This document shows, in pieces, positions 23,281 through 31,966 of a DNA stretch of 36,840 nt. The position numbers and the translations under genes are program-made. How positions within the stretch are numbered: position 1 is the first letter of the stretch; the number at the start of each line of letters is the position of its first letter. Source of the DNA: CAYHCE01 sp964355015 (GTDB taxonomy: Bacteria; Cyanobacteriota; Cyanobacteriia; PCC-6307; Cyanobiaceae); the NCBI GenBank assembly GCA_964355015.1, contig CAYHCE010000032.1, positions 1 to 36,840 of the forward strand, in the 5' to 3' direction. The notes under the pieces were generated by a model. That model had not been told where the DNA came from, made no database searches, and worked only from the letters and a program-made list of their open reading frames with translations.

Positions 23281-25350
23281 TCAGCCGGCCGGGCCCTGCA
23301 GCGATCCGCTCGGGCCGCTGGCGAACCAGCCGGCGGGTGGCGACGGCCAGGCCCCGCTCACCCAGACGCGGGCGGCCGCCGCGGCCTCCACCAGCTGGCG
23401 CTCCCGCCGGCGCGGCGGGAAGCCGAGCCAGATGCCGCTCGGGCGGGCCGGCGCCGGCGCGAGCCGCCGCCAGGCCTCGAGCGCCTGGGGATCGGGCAGC
23501 AGCAGCCAGCGGTGCCTGCCCACGTCGAGGGCCAGGGCCTGGCTGTCCTCGCTGAGCGGGCGCAGCACCAGGCCGGGGCTCTCCAGCCGCTGGCCCGGCC
23601 GCAGGGGGACGCTGCCGCTGTCGGCGGCCAGCAGCAACGAGGCATGACGGCGCCAGCAGCCGGGATCGGCGCTCGCCACCGGGTCCAGCAGGGTGATCCA
23701 GTCGTAGCGGGCCAGGCCCAGCCCCACGGCCAGCCGGCCGGCCGCGCTGCAGCTGAGGCCGTCGGCGCGGCTGCTGATCAGGGCGCCGCGGCCCCGATGC
23801 CGCGCCAGCAGCAGATCCCCGCCCCACTGATGGACCAGCAGCAGCTGATCGCCGCCCAGCAGGGCCAGATGCCAGGCCAGCACCAGGGCGAGGCCGGCCG
23901 CACCGAGCTGGCGCAGGCCTGACCGCTGCCGCGGCAGCAGCCAGGGCAGCAGGGCCAGGCTGAACAGCAGCACAAGCAGCGGCAGGGGCCGGCCGACCTG
24001 CCACTGCGCCATCGGCAGGCCGGCGAAGAAGCGTGCACTGCCGAGCAGAAGCGCCGTAAGCGGCAGCAGCGGCAGGGCCAGCAGCGGCAGCAGGAGCGGC
24101 AGCAACACCGCCGCCAGAGCCATGGCCATCGCCCCCAGGGTGAGCGGGGTGAGCAGGGGCGCCACCACCAGGTTGGCGGGAACGGCATAGAGCGGCACCG
24201 TGCCGAAGTGGAGCAGCTGCAGCGGCAGGGTCCAGAGCGAGGCCGCCAGCGGCACCGCCAGCCCCGCCGCCGCCCAGCCCGGCAGACGCCTGGCCAGGGC
24301 GGCCTCCAGATCCGTGGCGGTGAGAATCAGGCCGGCGGTGGCGGCCACGCTCAGCTGAAAGCCCACGTCGAGCAGCCAGGAGGGCTGCACCAGCAGCATG
24401 AGCAGCACGCTGAGCAGCAGCACCCCGACAGGACGGCTGCGGCCGCCGCCCTCCAGCACCGCGAAGGCGACGCCGCCCATCAGCACGGCCCGCACCACCG
24501 AGGGCTGGGGGCCGGCCAGCAGCAGGAACAGCAGCATGGCGCCCACCGCCAGGGCGCAGCGCGGCAGCCGCGGCAGGCGCCGACCGAGCAGCATCACCGC
24601 ACCGAGCAGCACGGTGAGGTGGAAGCCGGAGGCGGCCAGGGCGTGGGACAGGCCCGCCGCCCGGAACGATTCGCGCACCTCCGCGGTCAGCGGCACCACG
24701 GCGCTGCCGAGCACGAGAGCGGCCAGCACGCCACCCTTCTCGGCGCCACCCAGCTCCAGCAGGGCCGCCGCCATCCGCCGCCGCAGATCGGCCACGGGGG
24801 CGGCGGGACGCCGCAGCACCCGCAGCGCACCGGGATCGGGATCCAGCCGCAGCTGGCTCCAGATCCCCTGCCGGGCCAGCCGCTCCGCCGCACCGCTCAG
24901 CAGCGGATGGGGACCGGCCGCCGGCCGCCGCAGCTCGCCCCGCGCCTCCACCCACCAACCCTGGCGCAACTCCGGGCAGGGATCGAGCAGCAACTCGCTG
25001 CTGCCGCCGGCCGTGGCCAGCGGCACGGCGCAGGCCCCTTCCTCCCCGCGCCGGCGGGGATCGCCGGCCAGGCTGCCACGCAGCAGCACCGGCAGACGGC
25101 CGGCGGCGGGGAGCAGCCGCGCCGGATCCGCCGAGCCGGGATGGGGTTGCAGCCACAACGCCCAGAGCAGCAAGGCCGGGGCGAGCAGCACCAGGGCGAA
25201 GCGGGCCGCCGTTGACGCCCCCAGCCGGCCGGCCTGCCAGCAGCCGGCCGCAGCGAGGGCCAGCAGGGCCAGGCCGCGCACGGGCAGGCCCAGGGGCAGC
25301 GTGCCCAGGGCCAGCCCCGCCAGGGCGAGCGACACCAGCAGGACGGGCAT
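23281..25350 (-). CDS. comEC: ComEC/Rec2-type DNA uptake channel
   Basis: The 689-residue membrane protein imports single-stranded DNA in natural transformation. After hydrophobic N-terminal helices comes an OB-like region with CPELRQGWWVEARGELR, then the competence core with LSHALAASGFHLTVLLG and VVRAVLMGGVAF, and about ten membrane helices. The C-terminal part (from about 510) is the place of the metallo-beta-lactamase-like domain, but the HxHxDH metal motif is not visible. ATG 25350 is preferred; a GTG at 25365 is also in frame. It sits directly beside tRNA-Ser, with no other competence genes in view. Confidence 0.9.
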   Translation of the reverse strand: MPVLLVSLALAGLALGTLPLGLPVRGLALLALAAAGCWQAGRLGASTAARFALVLLAPALLLWALWLQPHPGSADPARLLPAAGRLPVLLRGSLAGDPRRRGEEGACAVPLATAGGSSELLLDPCPELRQGWWVEARGELRRPAAGPHPLLSGAAERLARQGIWSQLRLDPDPGALRVLRRPAAPVADLRRRMAAALLELGGAEKGGVLAALVLGSAVVPLTAEVRESFRAAGLSHALAASGFHLTVLLGAVMLLGRRLPRLPRCALAVGAMLLFLLLAGPQPSVVRAVLMGGVAFAVLEGGGRSRPVGVLLLSVLLMLLVQPSWLLDVGFQLSVAATAGLILTATDLEAALARRLPGWAAAGLAVPLAASLWTLPLQLLHFGTVPLYAVPANLVVAPLLTPLTLGAMAMALAAVLLPLLLPLLALPLLPLTALLLGSARFFAGLPMAQWQVGRPLPLLVLLFSLALLPWLLPRQRSGLRQLGAAGLALVLAWHLALLGGDQLLLVHQWGGDLLLARHRGRGALISSRADGLSCSAAGRLAVGLGLARYDWITLLDPVASADPGCWRRHASLLLAADSGSVPLRPGQRLESPGLVLRPLSEDSQALALDVGRHRWLLLPDPQALEAWRRLAPAPARPSGIWLGFPPRRRERQLVEAAAAARVWVSGAWPSPPAGWFASGPSGSLQGPAG

Positions 25351-25395
25351 GGGAGGAACGGCCACCGCAGCCAGGGTTCCCCGCTGCGGGGCGAC

Positions 25396-25578
25396 TCAGA
25401 AGCCGGGCAGCTTCAGCATCAGCTCGCAGAGCTCGGGACTGGGCAGCTCCTGGCCCAGCAGTGGCGCCACCAGGGCGGCCAGCGGCCGCAGGCGGCAGGG
25501 CCAGATCGCCCGCTCGGTGAGGCGACCGGCCTGGAAGCTGCCGGCGATCAGCACCACGGCCAGCAGGGTCCGCTTCAC
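25396..25578 (-). CDS. Short anchored protein overlapping glyQ
   Basis: The GTG at 25578 overlaps the glyQ stop (GTGA), giving a 60-residue protein with one N-terminal hydrophobic helix (LLAVVLIAGSFQAG) and a tail with two cysteines (WPCRLRP and LCELM). The four-base overlap implies coupled translation after glyQ. The family is unnamed as far as I can tell, but the arrangement looks conserved in type with other picocyanobacterial glyQ loci. Confidence 0.6.
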   Translation of the reverse strand: MKRTLLAVVLIAGSFQAGRLTERAIWPCRLRPLAALVAPLLGQELPSPELCELMLKLPGF

Positions 25579-26468
25579 GCCGCCAGGGCCTGGCGCTTCT
25601 CGGCGCTGAGCAGCGGGAAACCGAGGGTGCGCCGTTCCTCCAGCCAGGCCTCCGCCACCTGTTTGGCCAGATGGCGGATCCGGGCGATGGTGGCCGTGCG
25701 CTCCGTCACCGAGATCACGCCGCGGGCCTCCAGCAGGTTGAAGGTGTGGCTGCACTTGAGCACGAAATCGAGGGCGGGGGCGGCCAGGCCGCGGGCGACC
25801 AGATCGGTGGCCTCCGCTTCGTAGAGCGCGAACAGCTGCTGCAGCCGCTCGGGGTTGGAGGCCTCGAAGTTGTAGGTGCACTGGCCCTTCTCGAAGGCCA
25901 GCCAGAGATCGCCGTAGGTGCGATCGCCGTTCCAGCTCAGCTCCCAGATGCTCTCCACGTCCTGGAGGTACATGGCGAGGCGCTCGAGGCCGTAGGTGAT
26001 CTCGATCGACACCGGCCGGCAGTCGAGGCCGCCGCACTGCTGGAAGTAAGTGAACTGGGTGACCTCCATGCCGTCGAGCCACACCTCCCAGCCCACCCCC
26101 CAGGCGCCGAGGGTGGGAGATTCCCAGTTGTCTTCCACGAAGCGGATGTCGTGCTCGCGCTGGCGGATGCCGAGGGCTTCGAGCGAGGCCAGATAGGTCT
26201 CCTGGATGCCGTCGGGGGAGGGCTTGATCAGCACCTGGTACTGGAAGTAGTGCTGGGCGCGGTTGGGGTTGTCGCCGTAACGGCCGTCGGTGGGGCGGCG
26301 GCAGGGTTCGGGGTAGGCCACGGCCCAGGGCTCCGGCCCGATCGCCCGCAGCACGGTGTGGGGGCTCATGGTGCCGGCGCCCTTCTCGGTGTCGTAGGGC
26401 TGCAGGATCAGGCAGCCCCGCTCCGCCCAGAAGCGGTTCAGGGTCTGGATGATGTCCTGGAAGTGCAC
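25575..26468 (-). CDS. glyQ: Glycyl-tRNA synthetase alpha subunit
   Basis: This 297-residue subunit forms the alpha2beta2 enzyme that charges tRNA-Gly. The start FQDIIQTLNRFWAERGC and the stretches LQPYDTEKGAGTMSPHT and GPEPWAVAYPEPCRRP are hallmarks of bacterial GlyQ, and YFQQCGG and GLERLAMYLQ hold the motif 2/3 region. Length is close to that of known GlyQ. The start codon is GTG at 26468. The beta subunit (glyS) is not in the window, which is normal where the two genes are unlinked in cyanobacteria. Confidence 0.97.
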   Translation of the reverse strand: MHFQDIIQTLNRFWAERGCLILQPYDTEKGAGTMSPHTVLRAIGPEPWAVAYPEPCRRPTDGRYGDNPNRAQHYFQYQVLIKPSPDGIQETYLASLEALGIRQREHDIRFVEDNWESPTLGAWGVGWEVWLDGMEVTQFTYFQQCGGLDCRPVSIEITYGLERLAMYLQDVESIWELSWNGDRTYGDLWLAFEKGQCTYNFEASNPERLQQLFALYEAEATDLVARGLAAPALDFVLKCSHTFNLLEARGVISVTERTATIARIRHLAKQVAEAWLEERRTLGFPLLSAEKRQALAA

Positions 26469-26605
26469 GGGGCCCTGGGTCTCGGGGGTTGGCGGTGGTC
26501 GCTGGCGCCGGCCACCGGGAGCCCGCCTGCCAGAAGCCAGGTCCCGCCTGACGGGGGCTGAGTTTACAGGTGTGTCCCTCCTGGCGAGGAGAGCCGCCCC
26601 TGGCC

Positions 26606-27319
26606 TCAGGCCACCAGCTGCAGCAGACCCATCAGGCCGCCGGCCAGGGGCCGATGGCGGGCGAAGCGGAAGCCGGCGGCGGCGGCCAGTTCCTGCTGCT
26701 CGGCGCCGCTGGGGAAGCGCTCCAGGCTGGCCTCCAGGTAGGCGTATTGCTGCGGCAGCTGGAACAGGCGGGCGGTGGGGACCACCAGGCGGCGCAGGTA
26801 GAGCCGCTGGAAGGAGGCGATCAGGGCGCCGCCCGGGACGCCTGGATCGGGGCGGTTGAAATCGAGCACCGCGGCACGGCCGCCGAGGCGCAGCAGGCGG
26901 CGCAGCTCCCGCAGGCCGGCGGCTGGATCGGCCAGGTTGCGCAGGCCGTAGGCCATCACCGCCCCGTCGAAGCCGGCCCCGCCCAGGCCGGTGGCGAGGG
27001 CATCACCCTGCTGCCAGCGCAGGGACAGCCAGGGCTGGCGGGCGGCACGACGGCGGGCCAGCTCCAGGGGCGCCGCGGCGGCGTCGAGGCCGAGCACGCT
27101 GCCGGCGGGCCGCACCTTTTCCGCCAGCAGCAGGGCCAGGTCGCCGGTGCCACAGCAGAGATCCAGCAGCCGCTGGCCGGGACGGGGCCGCAGCCAGTGC
27201 ACCGCCTGGCGCTTCCAGAGGCGATGCAGACCGAGGCTGAGCAGGTCGTTGAGCTGGTCGTAGCGGGGGGCGATGGTTTCGAACAGCTCGCGCACCGCCT
27301 GGGGATCACCGGGCTTCAA
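26606..27319 (-). CDS. menG: Demethylphylloquinol/demethylmenaquinol methyltransferase
   Basis: This 237-residue SAM-dependent methyltransferase is of the UbiE/MenG family. The N-terminus FETIAPRYDQLNDLLSLGLHR, the SAM loop LLDLCCGTGDLAL and the segment VMAYGLRNLAD are diagnostic. In a cyanobacterium without ubiquinone it is expected to make the last methylation of phylloquinone (vitamin K1), the photosystem I quinone. The start is TTG at 27319, where the typical KPGDPQAVRELF begins. It is co-directional with a small membrane gene upstream and with hisF. Confidence 0.9.
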   Translation of the reverse strand: MKPGDPQAVRELFETIAPRYDQLNDLLSLGLHRLWKRQAVHWLRPRPGQRLLDLCCGTGDLALLLAEKVRPAGSVLGLDAAAAPLELARRRAARQPWLSLRWQQGDALATGLGGAGFDGAVMAYGLRNLADPAAGLRELRRLLRLGGRAAVLDFNRPDPGVPGGALIASFQRLYLRRLVVPTARLFQLPQQYAYLEASLERFPSGAEQQELAAAAGFRFARHRPLAGGLMGLLQLVA

Positions 27320-27343
27320 CGGGTGGGGAGGTGCGGAGGCCGA

Positions 27344-27688
27344 TCAGGACGATCGCAGGTCGGGGCAGCGGCCGGGATCGACGAGGCAGTCGAGCCCCTC
27401 CTCCCAGGGCAGCAAGACGGAATCGAGGCTGACGCCCGCCTCGGAGGGAGGCTGGGACAGCCACAGGCCCCGGGCCGCCAGGCGATCGGGACCCGAGAGG
27501 GTGAGCACCATCACCGTGGCCAGCCCCACGGCCGCGGAGCAGACCATGCAGCCCGCCAGCATCAGCGAGAACTCCCGGCGGTCGTTGGCGGCCTGCATCA
27601 GCTGCAGGGCCCAGGCCACGAGGGCCACCACCACCAGCACCACCAGGAGGCCGAGGGCTGTGGAGTAGGGCGGCGGGAGGGCCGGCAA
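27344..27688 (-). CDS. Conserved two-helix membrane protein, start uncertain
   Basis: This reading frame, closing at 27344, has two hydrophobic helices, TALGLLVVLVVVALVAWAL and LMLAGCMVCSAAVGLATVMVL, with QLMQAANDRREFS between them, and an acidic C-terminal tail. I chose the TTG at 27688; the GTG codons inside the first helix are alternatives. It sits 59 bases after hisF and 24 before menG. It looks like a picocyanobacterial conserved membrane protein; function unknown. Confidence 0.6.
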   Translation of the reverse strand: MPALPPPYSTALGLLVVLVVVALVAWALQLMQAANDRREFSLMLAGCMVCSAAVGLATVMVLTLSGPDRLAARGLWLSQPPSEAGVSLDSVLLPWEEGLDCLVDPGRCPDLRSS

Positions 27689-27747
27689 GGAGAGGGGAAG
27701 GCAGCGGGAGGGCAAGCCTGAGGCTTGTTCCCAAATGTAACGGCCCT

Positions 27748-28557
27748 TTACAGGCCGCCGCGGCCGGCGGGCGGCTCCTCCGGTGGCGGCACCTCCAGGG
27801 GCCGCAGCTCCAGACCCCGGGCCAGCAGGTCGGTCTTGATCTGCTCCACCGTCAGCACCCCGTCGTGGAGCAGGGAGGCCAGCAGGGCGGCGGCGGCATG
27901 TCCCTCCTCCAGGGCCGCGGCGATGTCGGCGATGCAGCCGGCGCCACCGGAGGCGATCACCGGCACCTCCACCGCATCGGCCACGGCGCGGGTGAGGGCG
28001 AGGTCGTAGCCGGCCTGGGTGCCGTCGCCGTCCATCGAGGTGAGCAGGATCTCGCCGGCACCGAGCGCCACCACCCGGCGGGCCCAGTCCACCGCATCGA
28101 GGCCGGTGTTCTCGCGCCCCCCCTTCACGTACACGTCCCAGCCGGGGCCGTCGCTGCGCCGCCGGGCGTCGATCGCCACGACGATGCACTGGCAGCCGAA
28201 GCGGGCGGCGCCGCGGGCCACCAGGTCGGGGTCGCGCACGGCGGCGGAATTGAGGCTCACCTTGTCGGCGCCGGCGCGCAGCAGCTCGGTGATGGCCTCG
28301 ACGCTGCCGATGCCACCGCCCACGGTGAACGGGATCGTGACGGCCTCGGCGGTGTGGCGCACCAGGTCCACCAGGGTGCCGCGGCCCTCATGGCTGGCGG
28401 CGATGTCGAGGAAGACGAGCTCGTCGGCACCGGCGGCGTCGTAGCGGCAGGCCAGCTCGACGGGATCACCCGCGTCGCGCAGACCCACGAAGTTGATCCC
28501 CTTCACCACGCGGCCAGCGGCCACGTCCAGACAGGGAATGATGCGCCTGGCAACCAT
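27748..28557 (-). CDS. hisF: Imidazole glycerol phosphate synthase, cyclase subunit
   Basis: The 269-residue (beta/alpha)8 enzyme uses ammonia from HisH to make imidazole glycerol phosphate and AICAR in histidine synthesis. Asp11 in IIPCLDV and the Asp in VVAIDARR are the two catalytic acids; VVKGINFV, TVGGGI and ASGGAG are the phosphate-binding loops. The last dozen residues form a proline-rich tail (VPPPEEPPAGRGGL) longer than in most HisF proteins. Divergent from petP with a 45-base gap. Confidence 0.97.
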   Translation of the reverse strand: MVARRIIPCLDVAAGRVVKGINFVGLRDAGDPVELACRYDAAGADELVFLDIAASHEGRGTLVDLVRHTAEAVTIPFTVGGGIGSVEAITELLRAGADKVSLNSAAVRDPDLVARGAARFGCQCIVVAIDARRRSDGPGWDVYVKGGRENTGLDAVDWARRVVALGAGEILLTSMDGDGTQAGYDLALTRAVADAVEVPVIASGGAGCIADIAAALEEGHAAAALLASLLHDGVLTVEQIKTDLLARGLELRPLEVPPPEEPPAGRGGL

Positions 28558-28602
28558 GGGCTCGCTGTTAGGGTTGCGCCACTTGATCCAGTCGCGCCGG
28601 TC

Positions 28603-28836
28603 ATGACCCAGGCTGCCACTTCAGGCCCCTCCAGCACCGTGCGGATCGGTTCGCGGGTGCGCGTAATCCGGGTGCGCGACCGGATCCCCGCCGACCTCGT
28701 GAAGACTCTGCAGGGCGACGCCACCGGCACGGTGCGCGATTTCAAGATGACCGACGCCAACGGCGTCGGCGTGGTGGTGGAACTGAGCGACGGCAGCACC
28801 GGCTGGTTCTTCGACGACGAGATCGCCCCGGACTGA
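28603..28836 (+). CDS. petP: Cytochrome b6f complex subunit PetP (DUF2862)
   Basis: The 77-residue soluble protein has an SH3-like beta fold: GSRVRVIRVRDRIP, then LVKTLQGDATGTVRDF and VVVELSDGSTGWFFDDEI. This is the DUF2862 family known as PetP, which binds the cytoplasmic side of the b6f complex in cyanobacteria. ATG 28603 is the first sensible start; the longer open frame upstream is antisense to hisF. It stops one base before chlG, so the two photosynthesis genes are one transcript. Confidence 0.88.
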   Translation: MTQAATSGPSSTVRIGSRVRVIRVRDRIPADLVKTLQGDATGTVRDFKMTDANGVGVVVELSDGSTGWFFDDEIAPD

Positions 28837-28837
28837 C

Positions 28838-29857
28838 GTGAGCGACGCTCCCGAACCCAGCCCAGCTGAATCGAGCCCAGCAGAACCCGGCTCAGTCCAG
28901 AACGGTGGCCGCGCCCGCCAGTTGCTGGGCATGAAGGGGGCCACCGGCACCTCCAGCCTCTGGAAGCTGCGCCTGCAGCTGATGAAGCCCGTCACCTGGA
29001 TCCCCCTGATCTGGGGAGTGATCTGCGGCGCGGCCGCCTCCGGCTCGTTCGAGTGGCGCTGGGGGGATGTGCTGGCGGCCTTGGCCTGCATGCTGATGAG
29101 CGGCCCGCTGCTGGCCGGCTACACCCAGACGATCAACGACTACTACGACCGCGAGATCGACGCGATCAACGAGCCTTACCGCCCGATCCCCTCCGGCGCC
29201 ATTTCGCTGGCCCAGGTGAAGGTCCAGATCTGGGTGCTGCTGCTGGCGGGCCTGGCCGTGGCCTGGGGTCTCGATCGCTGGGCAGGCCACGAGCGGCCGG
29301 TGCTGCTGCTGCTGGCACTGGGCGGTTCCTTCGTGAGCTTCATCTACTCGGCACCACCGTTGAAGCTGAAGCAGAACGGCTGGCTGGGCAACTACGCCCT
29401 GGGTGCCAGCTACATCGCCCTGCCCTGGTGGGCCGGCCAGGCCCTGTTCGGCCACCTCACCTGGACCACCGCCCTGCTCACCCTCGCCTACAGCCTGGCC
29501 GGCCTCGGCATCGCCGTGGTGAACGATTTCAAGAGCGTGGAGGGCGACCGGGCCCTGGGGCTGCAGTCGCTGCCGGTGGTGTTCGGCATCGAGCGGGCCA
29601 GCTGGATCAGCGCCGGCATGATCGATCTGTTCCAGCTGGCGATGGTGGCGGTTCTGATCGCCATCGGCCAGCACTTCGCCGCGGTGCTGCTGGTGCTGCT
29701 GATCGTTCCCCAGATCACCTTCCAGGACATCTGGCTGTTGCGGGATCCCGTGGCGTTCGACGTCAAGTACCAGGCGAGTGCCCAGCCCTTTCTGGTGCTC
29801 GGCATGCTGGTCACCGCGCTGGCGATCGGCCACAGCAGCCTCACGGTGGTGATGTGA
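28838..29857 (+). CDS. chlG: Chlorophyll synthase
   Basis: The 339-residue membrane prenyltransferase attaches the phytyl or geranylgeranyl chain to chlorophyllide a. The UbiA-family motif NDYYDREIDAINEPYRP (prenyl diphosphate and Mg binding) is near residue 100, and a second acidic motif, NDFKSVEGDRALG, is near 230. About eight membrane helices are visible. The start is GTG at 28838, one base after petP; the acidic, proline-rich N-terminus of about 25 residues is divergent. The stop overlaps the next start. Confidence 0.96.
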   Translation: MSDAPEPSPAESSPAEPGSVQNGGRARQLLGMKGATGTSSLWKLRLQLMKPVTWIPLIWGVICGAAASGSFEWRWGDVLAALACMLMSGPLLAGYTQTINDYYDREIDAINEPYRPIPSGAISLAQVKVQIWVLLLAGLAVAWGLDRWAGHERPVLLLLALGGSFVSFIYSAPPLKLKQNGWLGNYALGASYIALPWWAGQALFGHLTWTTALLTLAYSLAGLGIAVVNDFKSVEGDRALGLQSLPVVFGIERASWISAGMIDLFQLAMVAVLIAIGQHFAAVLLVLLIVPQITFQDIWLLRDPVAFDVKYQASAQPFLVLGMLVTALAIGHSSLTVVM

Positions 29858-31959
29858 GCCGGCGCCGGCGCCAGCTCCTGGTGGCGGGCGCCCTGGCGCT
29901 CACGGCCGGCGCCGGCGTCGCCGTCGGCATGAACCTGCTGGTGCAGGGAATCGACAGCCTGCTGCCGGACGCGCGACGGATCAGTACCTTCAACCGGCCC
30001 GGCACCGTCACGATCCTCTCGGCCGATGGGGAGGTGCTGCAGAAACTGGGCCCGGCCACGCGTGAGAAGGTGGCCAGCGGCAGGATGCCGGAGCTCGTGC
30101 AGCACGCCTTCATCGCCGCCGAAGACCGGCGCTTCTACCAGCACGAAGGCGTCGATCCGGTGGGCATCGCCCGGGCGATGCTGCGCAACCTGCAGCGCGG
30201 CTCGGTGGAGGAGGGGGCGAGCACGATCACGCAGCAGCTGGCCCGCACGGTGTTCCTCAGCCAGGACCGCACCCTGATCCGCAAGCTGAAGGAAGCTGCG
30301 CTGGCCGGCAAGCTCGAACGCCAGCTCAGCAAGCAGCAGATCCTCGAGCAATACCTGAACTACGTGTATCTGGGCTCCAGCGCCTACGGCGTGGCCGATG
30401 CCGCCTGGATCTACTTCTCCAAGACCCCCGACCAGCTGAGCCTGCCGGAAGCGGCACTGATCGCCGGCCTGCCGCCGGCGCCCTCGGTGTACTCGCCGCT
30501 GGTGAACCCCGACCTGGCGCTGGAGCGCCGCAGCGTGGTGCTGGAGCGGATGCGCGAGGCGGGCTTCATCGACGACACCCAGCTCGCCGATGCCAGGGCC
30601 ACGCCGCTGACGCTGAAGCCGGCCCTGCCGAAGTACTGGAACAGCCGCGCGCCCTACTTCACCAGCTGGGTGGCCCAGGAACTGCCGAAGGTGCTCAGCC
30701 CCGAGCAGCTGGAAGTGGGTGGGCTCACGATCCGCAGCAGCCTGAACCTGGCCTGGGAGACCCAGGGCCAGAAGGTGATCGACAGCAGCACCTACGGCGA
30801 CATGCAGGGGGCGCTGGTGACGATCGAGCCGGGCACGGGGCTGGTGCGGGCCCTGGTGGGGGGAAAGGACTTCGGCAAGAGCCAGTTCAACCGCGCCACC
30901 CAGGCTCTGCGCTCCCCCGGTTCCACCTTCAAGCTGTTCGTGTACCTCACCGCCCTCAAGGAGGGCATGAAGCCGGAGGATCCGGTTCTCGACGCGCCCC
31001 GGTGCTTCGCCGGCTACTGCCCCAAGAACTTCGGCAACCGCTACATGGGAACGGTGTCCCTGGCCACGGCGCTGCAGAACTCGCTCAACACCGTGGCGGT
31101 GGGGCTGCTGCAGAAGCTGGGCTTCGACAAGGTGATCGCGACGGCCCAGAGCCTCGGCATCACCCGCGAGCTGGGTCGCTTCTATCCGATGGCGATCGGC
31201 GCCTACGAGCAGACGGTGCTCGACATGACCGCCGCCTACGCCGGAGTGGTGAACCGGGGGATCTTCGTGGCGCCCACACCGTTCGAGGAGATCAACGGCC
31301 CGAACGGCGAACTGCTCTGGAGCCGCCGCGTCGATGGCGACCGGGGCCGCCGGGCGGTGGACAGCGACATCGCCGACGCGATGGTGTGGATGCTGCAACA
31401 GGTGGTGAACGGCGGCACCGGCGCCGCCGCCGCTCTGCCGAACCGGCCGGTGGCCGGCAAGACGGGCACCTCCGAGGGCGCCCGCGATCTCTGGTTCATC
31501 GGCTCGATCCCCCAGCTCACCACCGGCATCTGGCTGGGCTACGACAACAACCGCCAGAGCGGCAGCAACAGCGGCGCCGCCGCCTGGGCCTGGAACCGCT
31601 ACATGAGCGAGGTGGTGAAGGATCTGCCGGTGCGGACGTTCCCGCCCAAGCCGGTGCTCACCGGCGTGTTCAAGCCCACCAGACAGACCTCGAGCGAACC
31701 GATCACCCGGCCCGCCCCCTCCGGCGAACCAGCGCCACCGCAGGGCAGCCAGACGCCGGAGGCACCAGCAGGCAGCTGGCGGCCGGAAGACGTGCCGCTG
31801 CCCAGCCAGCCGGAGGAAAGCCCCGGGCCTGGCCCTGCCTCGCCCCCCAGCGGGGAGACCGCTCCCGCGCCGGAGCCCACGGCGGCGCCACCGCCGGCCC
31901 AACCCAGCATGCCCGTGGCGCCCCCACCCCCACCGGTGGCGCCGCCGCCCCTGCCCTGA
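29854..31959 (+). CDS. Class A penicillin-binding protein (peptidoglycan glycosyltransferase/transpeptidase)
   Basis: The 701-residue bifunctional cell wall enzyme starts at GTG 29854, overlapping the chlG stop (GTGA), so translation is coupled. One N-terminal membrane helix (8-30) is followed by the glycosyltransferase with catalytic Glu90 in AAEDRRFYQHEGVD and GASTITQQLARTVFL, then the transpeptidase with SxxK at S357-K360 (GSTFK), SLN at 410-412 and KTGT at 536-539. The last 90 residues are Pro-rich without a known fold. The specific paralogue (mrcA, mrcB or pbp1-like) cannot be chosen from sequence alone. Confidence 0.94.
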   Translation: MSRRRRQLLVAGALALTAGAGVAVGMNLLVQGIDSLLPDARRISTFNRPGTVTILSADGEVLQKLGPATREKVASGRMPELVQHAFIAAEDRRFYQHEGVDPVGIARAMLRNLQRGSVEEGASTITQQLARTVFLSQDRTLIRKLKEAALAGKLERQLSKQQILEQYLNYVYLGSSAYGVADAAWIYFSKTPDQLSLPEAALIAGLPPAPSVYSPLVNPDLALERRSVVLERMREAGFIDDTQLADARATPLTLKPALPKYWNSRAPYFTSWVAQELPKVLSPEQLEVGGLTIRSSLNLAWETQGQKVIDSSTYGDMQGALVTIEPGTGLVRALVGGKDFGKSQFNRATQALRSPGSTFKLFVYLTALKEGMKPEDPVLDAPRCFAGYCPKNFGNRYMGTVSLATALQNSLNTVAVGLLQKLGFDKVIATAQSLGITRELGRFYPMAIGAYEQTVLDMTAAYAGVVNRGIFVAPTPFEEINGPNGELLWSRRVDGDRGRRAVDSDIADAMVWMLQQVVNGGTGAAAALPNRPVAGKTGTSEGARDLWFIGSIPQLTTGIWLGYDNNRQSGSNSGAAAWAWNRYMSEVVKDLPVRTFPPKPVLTGVFKPTRQTSSEPITRPAPSGEPAPPQGSQTPEAPAGSWRPEDVPLPSQPEESPGPGPASPPSGETAPAPEPTAAPPPAQPSMPVAPPPPPVAPPPLP

Positions 31960-31966
31960 GCAGGGT

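Noticed and set aside
23114..25156. 680-residue open frame on the minus strand over comEC
   Set aside because: It lies in a shadow frame of comEC, is made of Ala, Gly, Arg and Pro runs, and shows no domain; this is usual in high-GC DNA.
27865..28602. Long N-terminal extension of petP
   Set aside because: It is antisense to hisF; PetP proteins are about 70-80 residues, matching ATG 28603.
29053..29853. Upstream extension of the PBP frame
   Set aside because: It runs through chlG in another frame; the GTG at 29854 overlapping the chlG stop is the sensible start.
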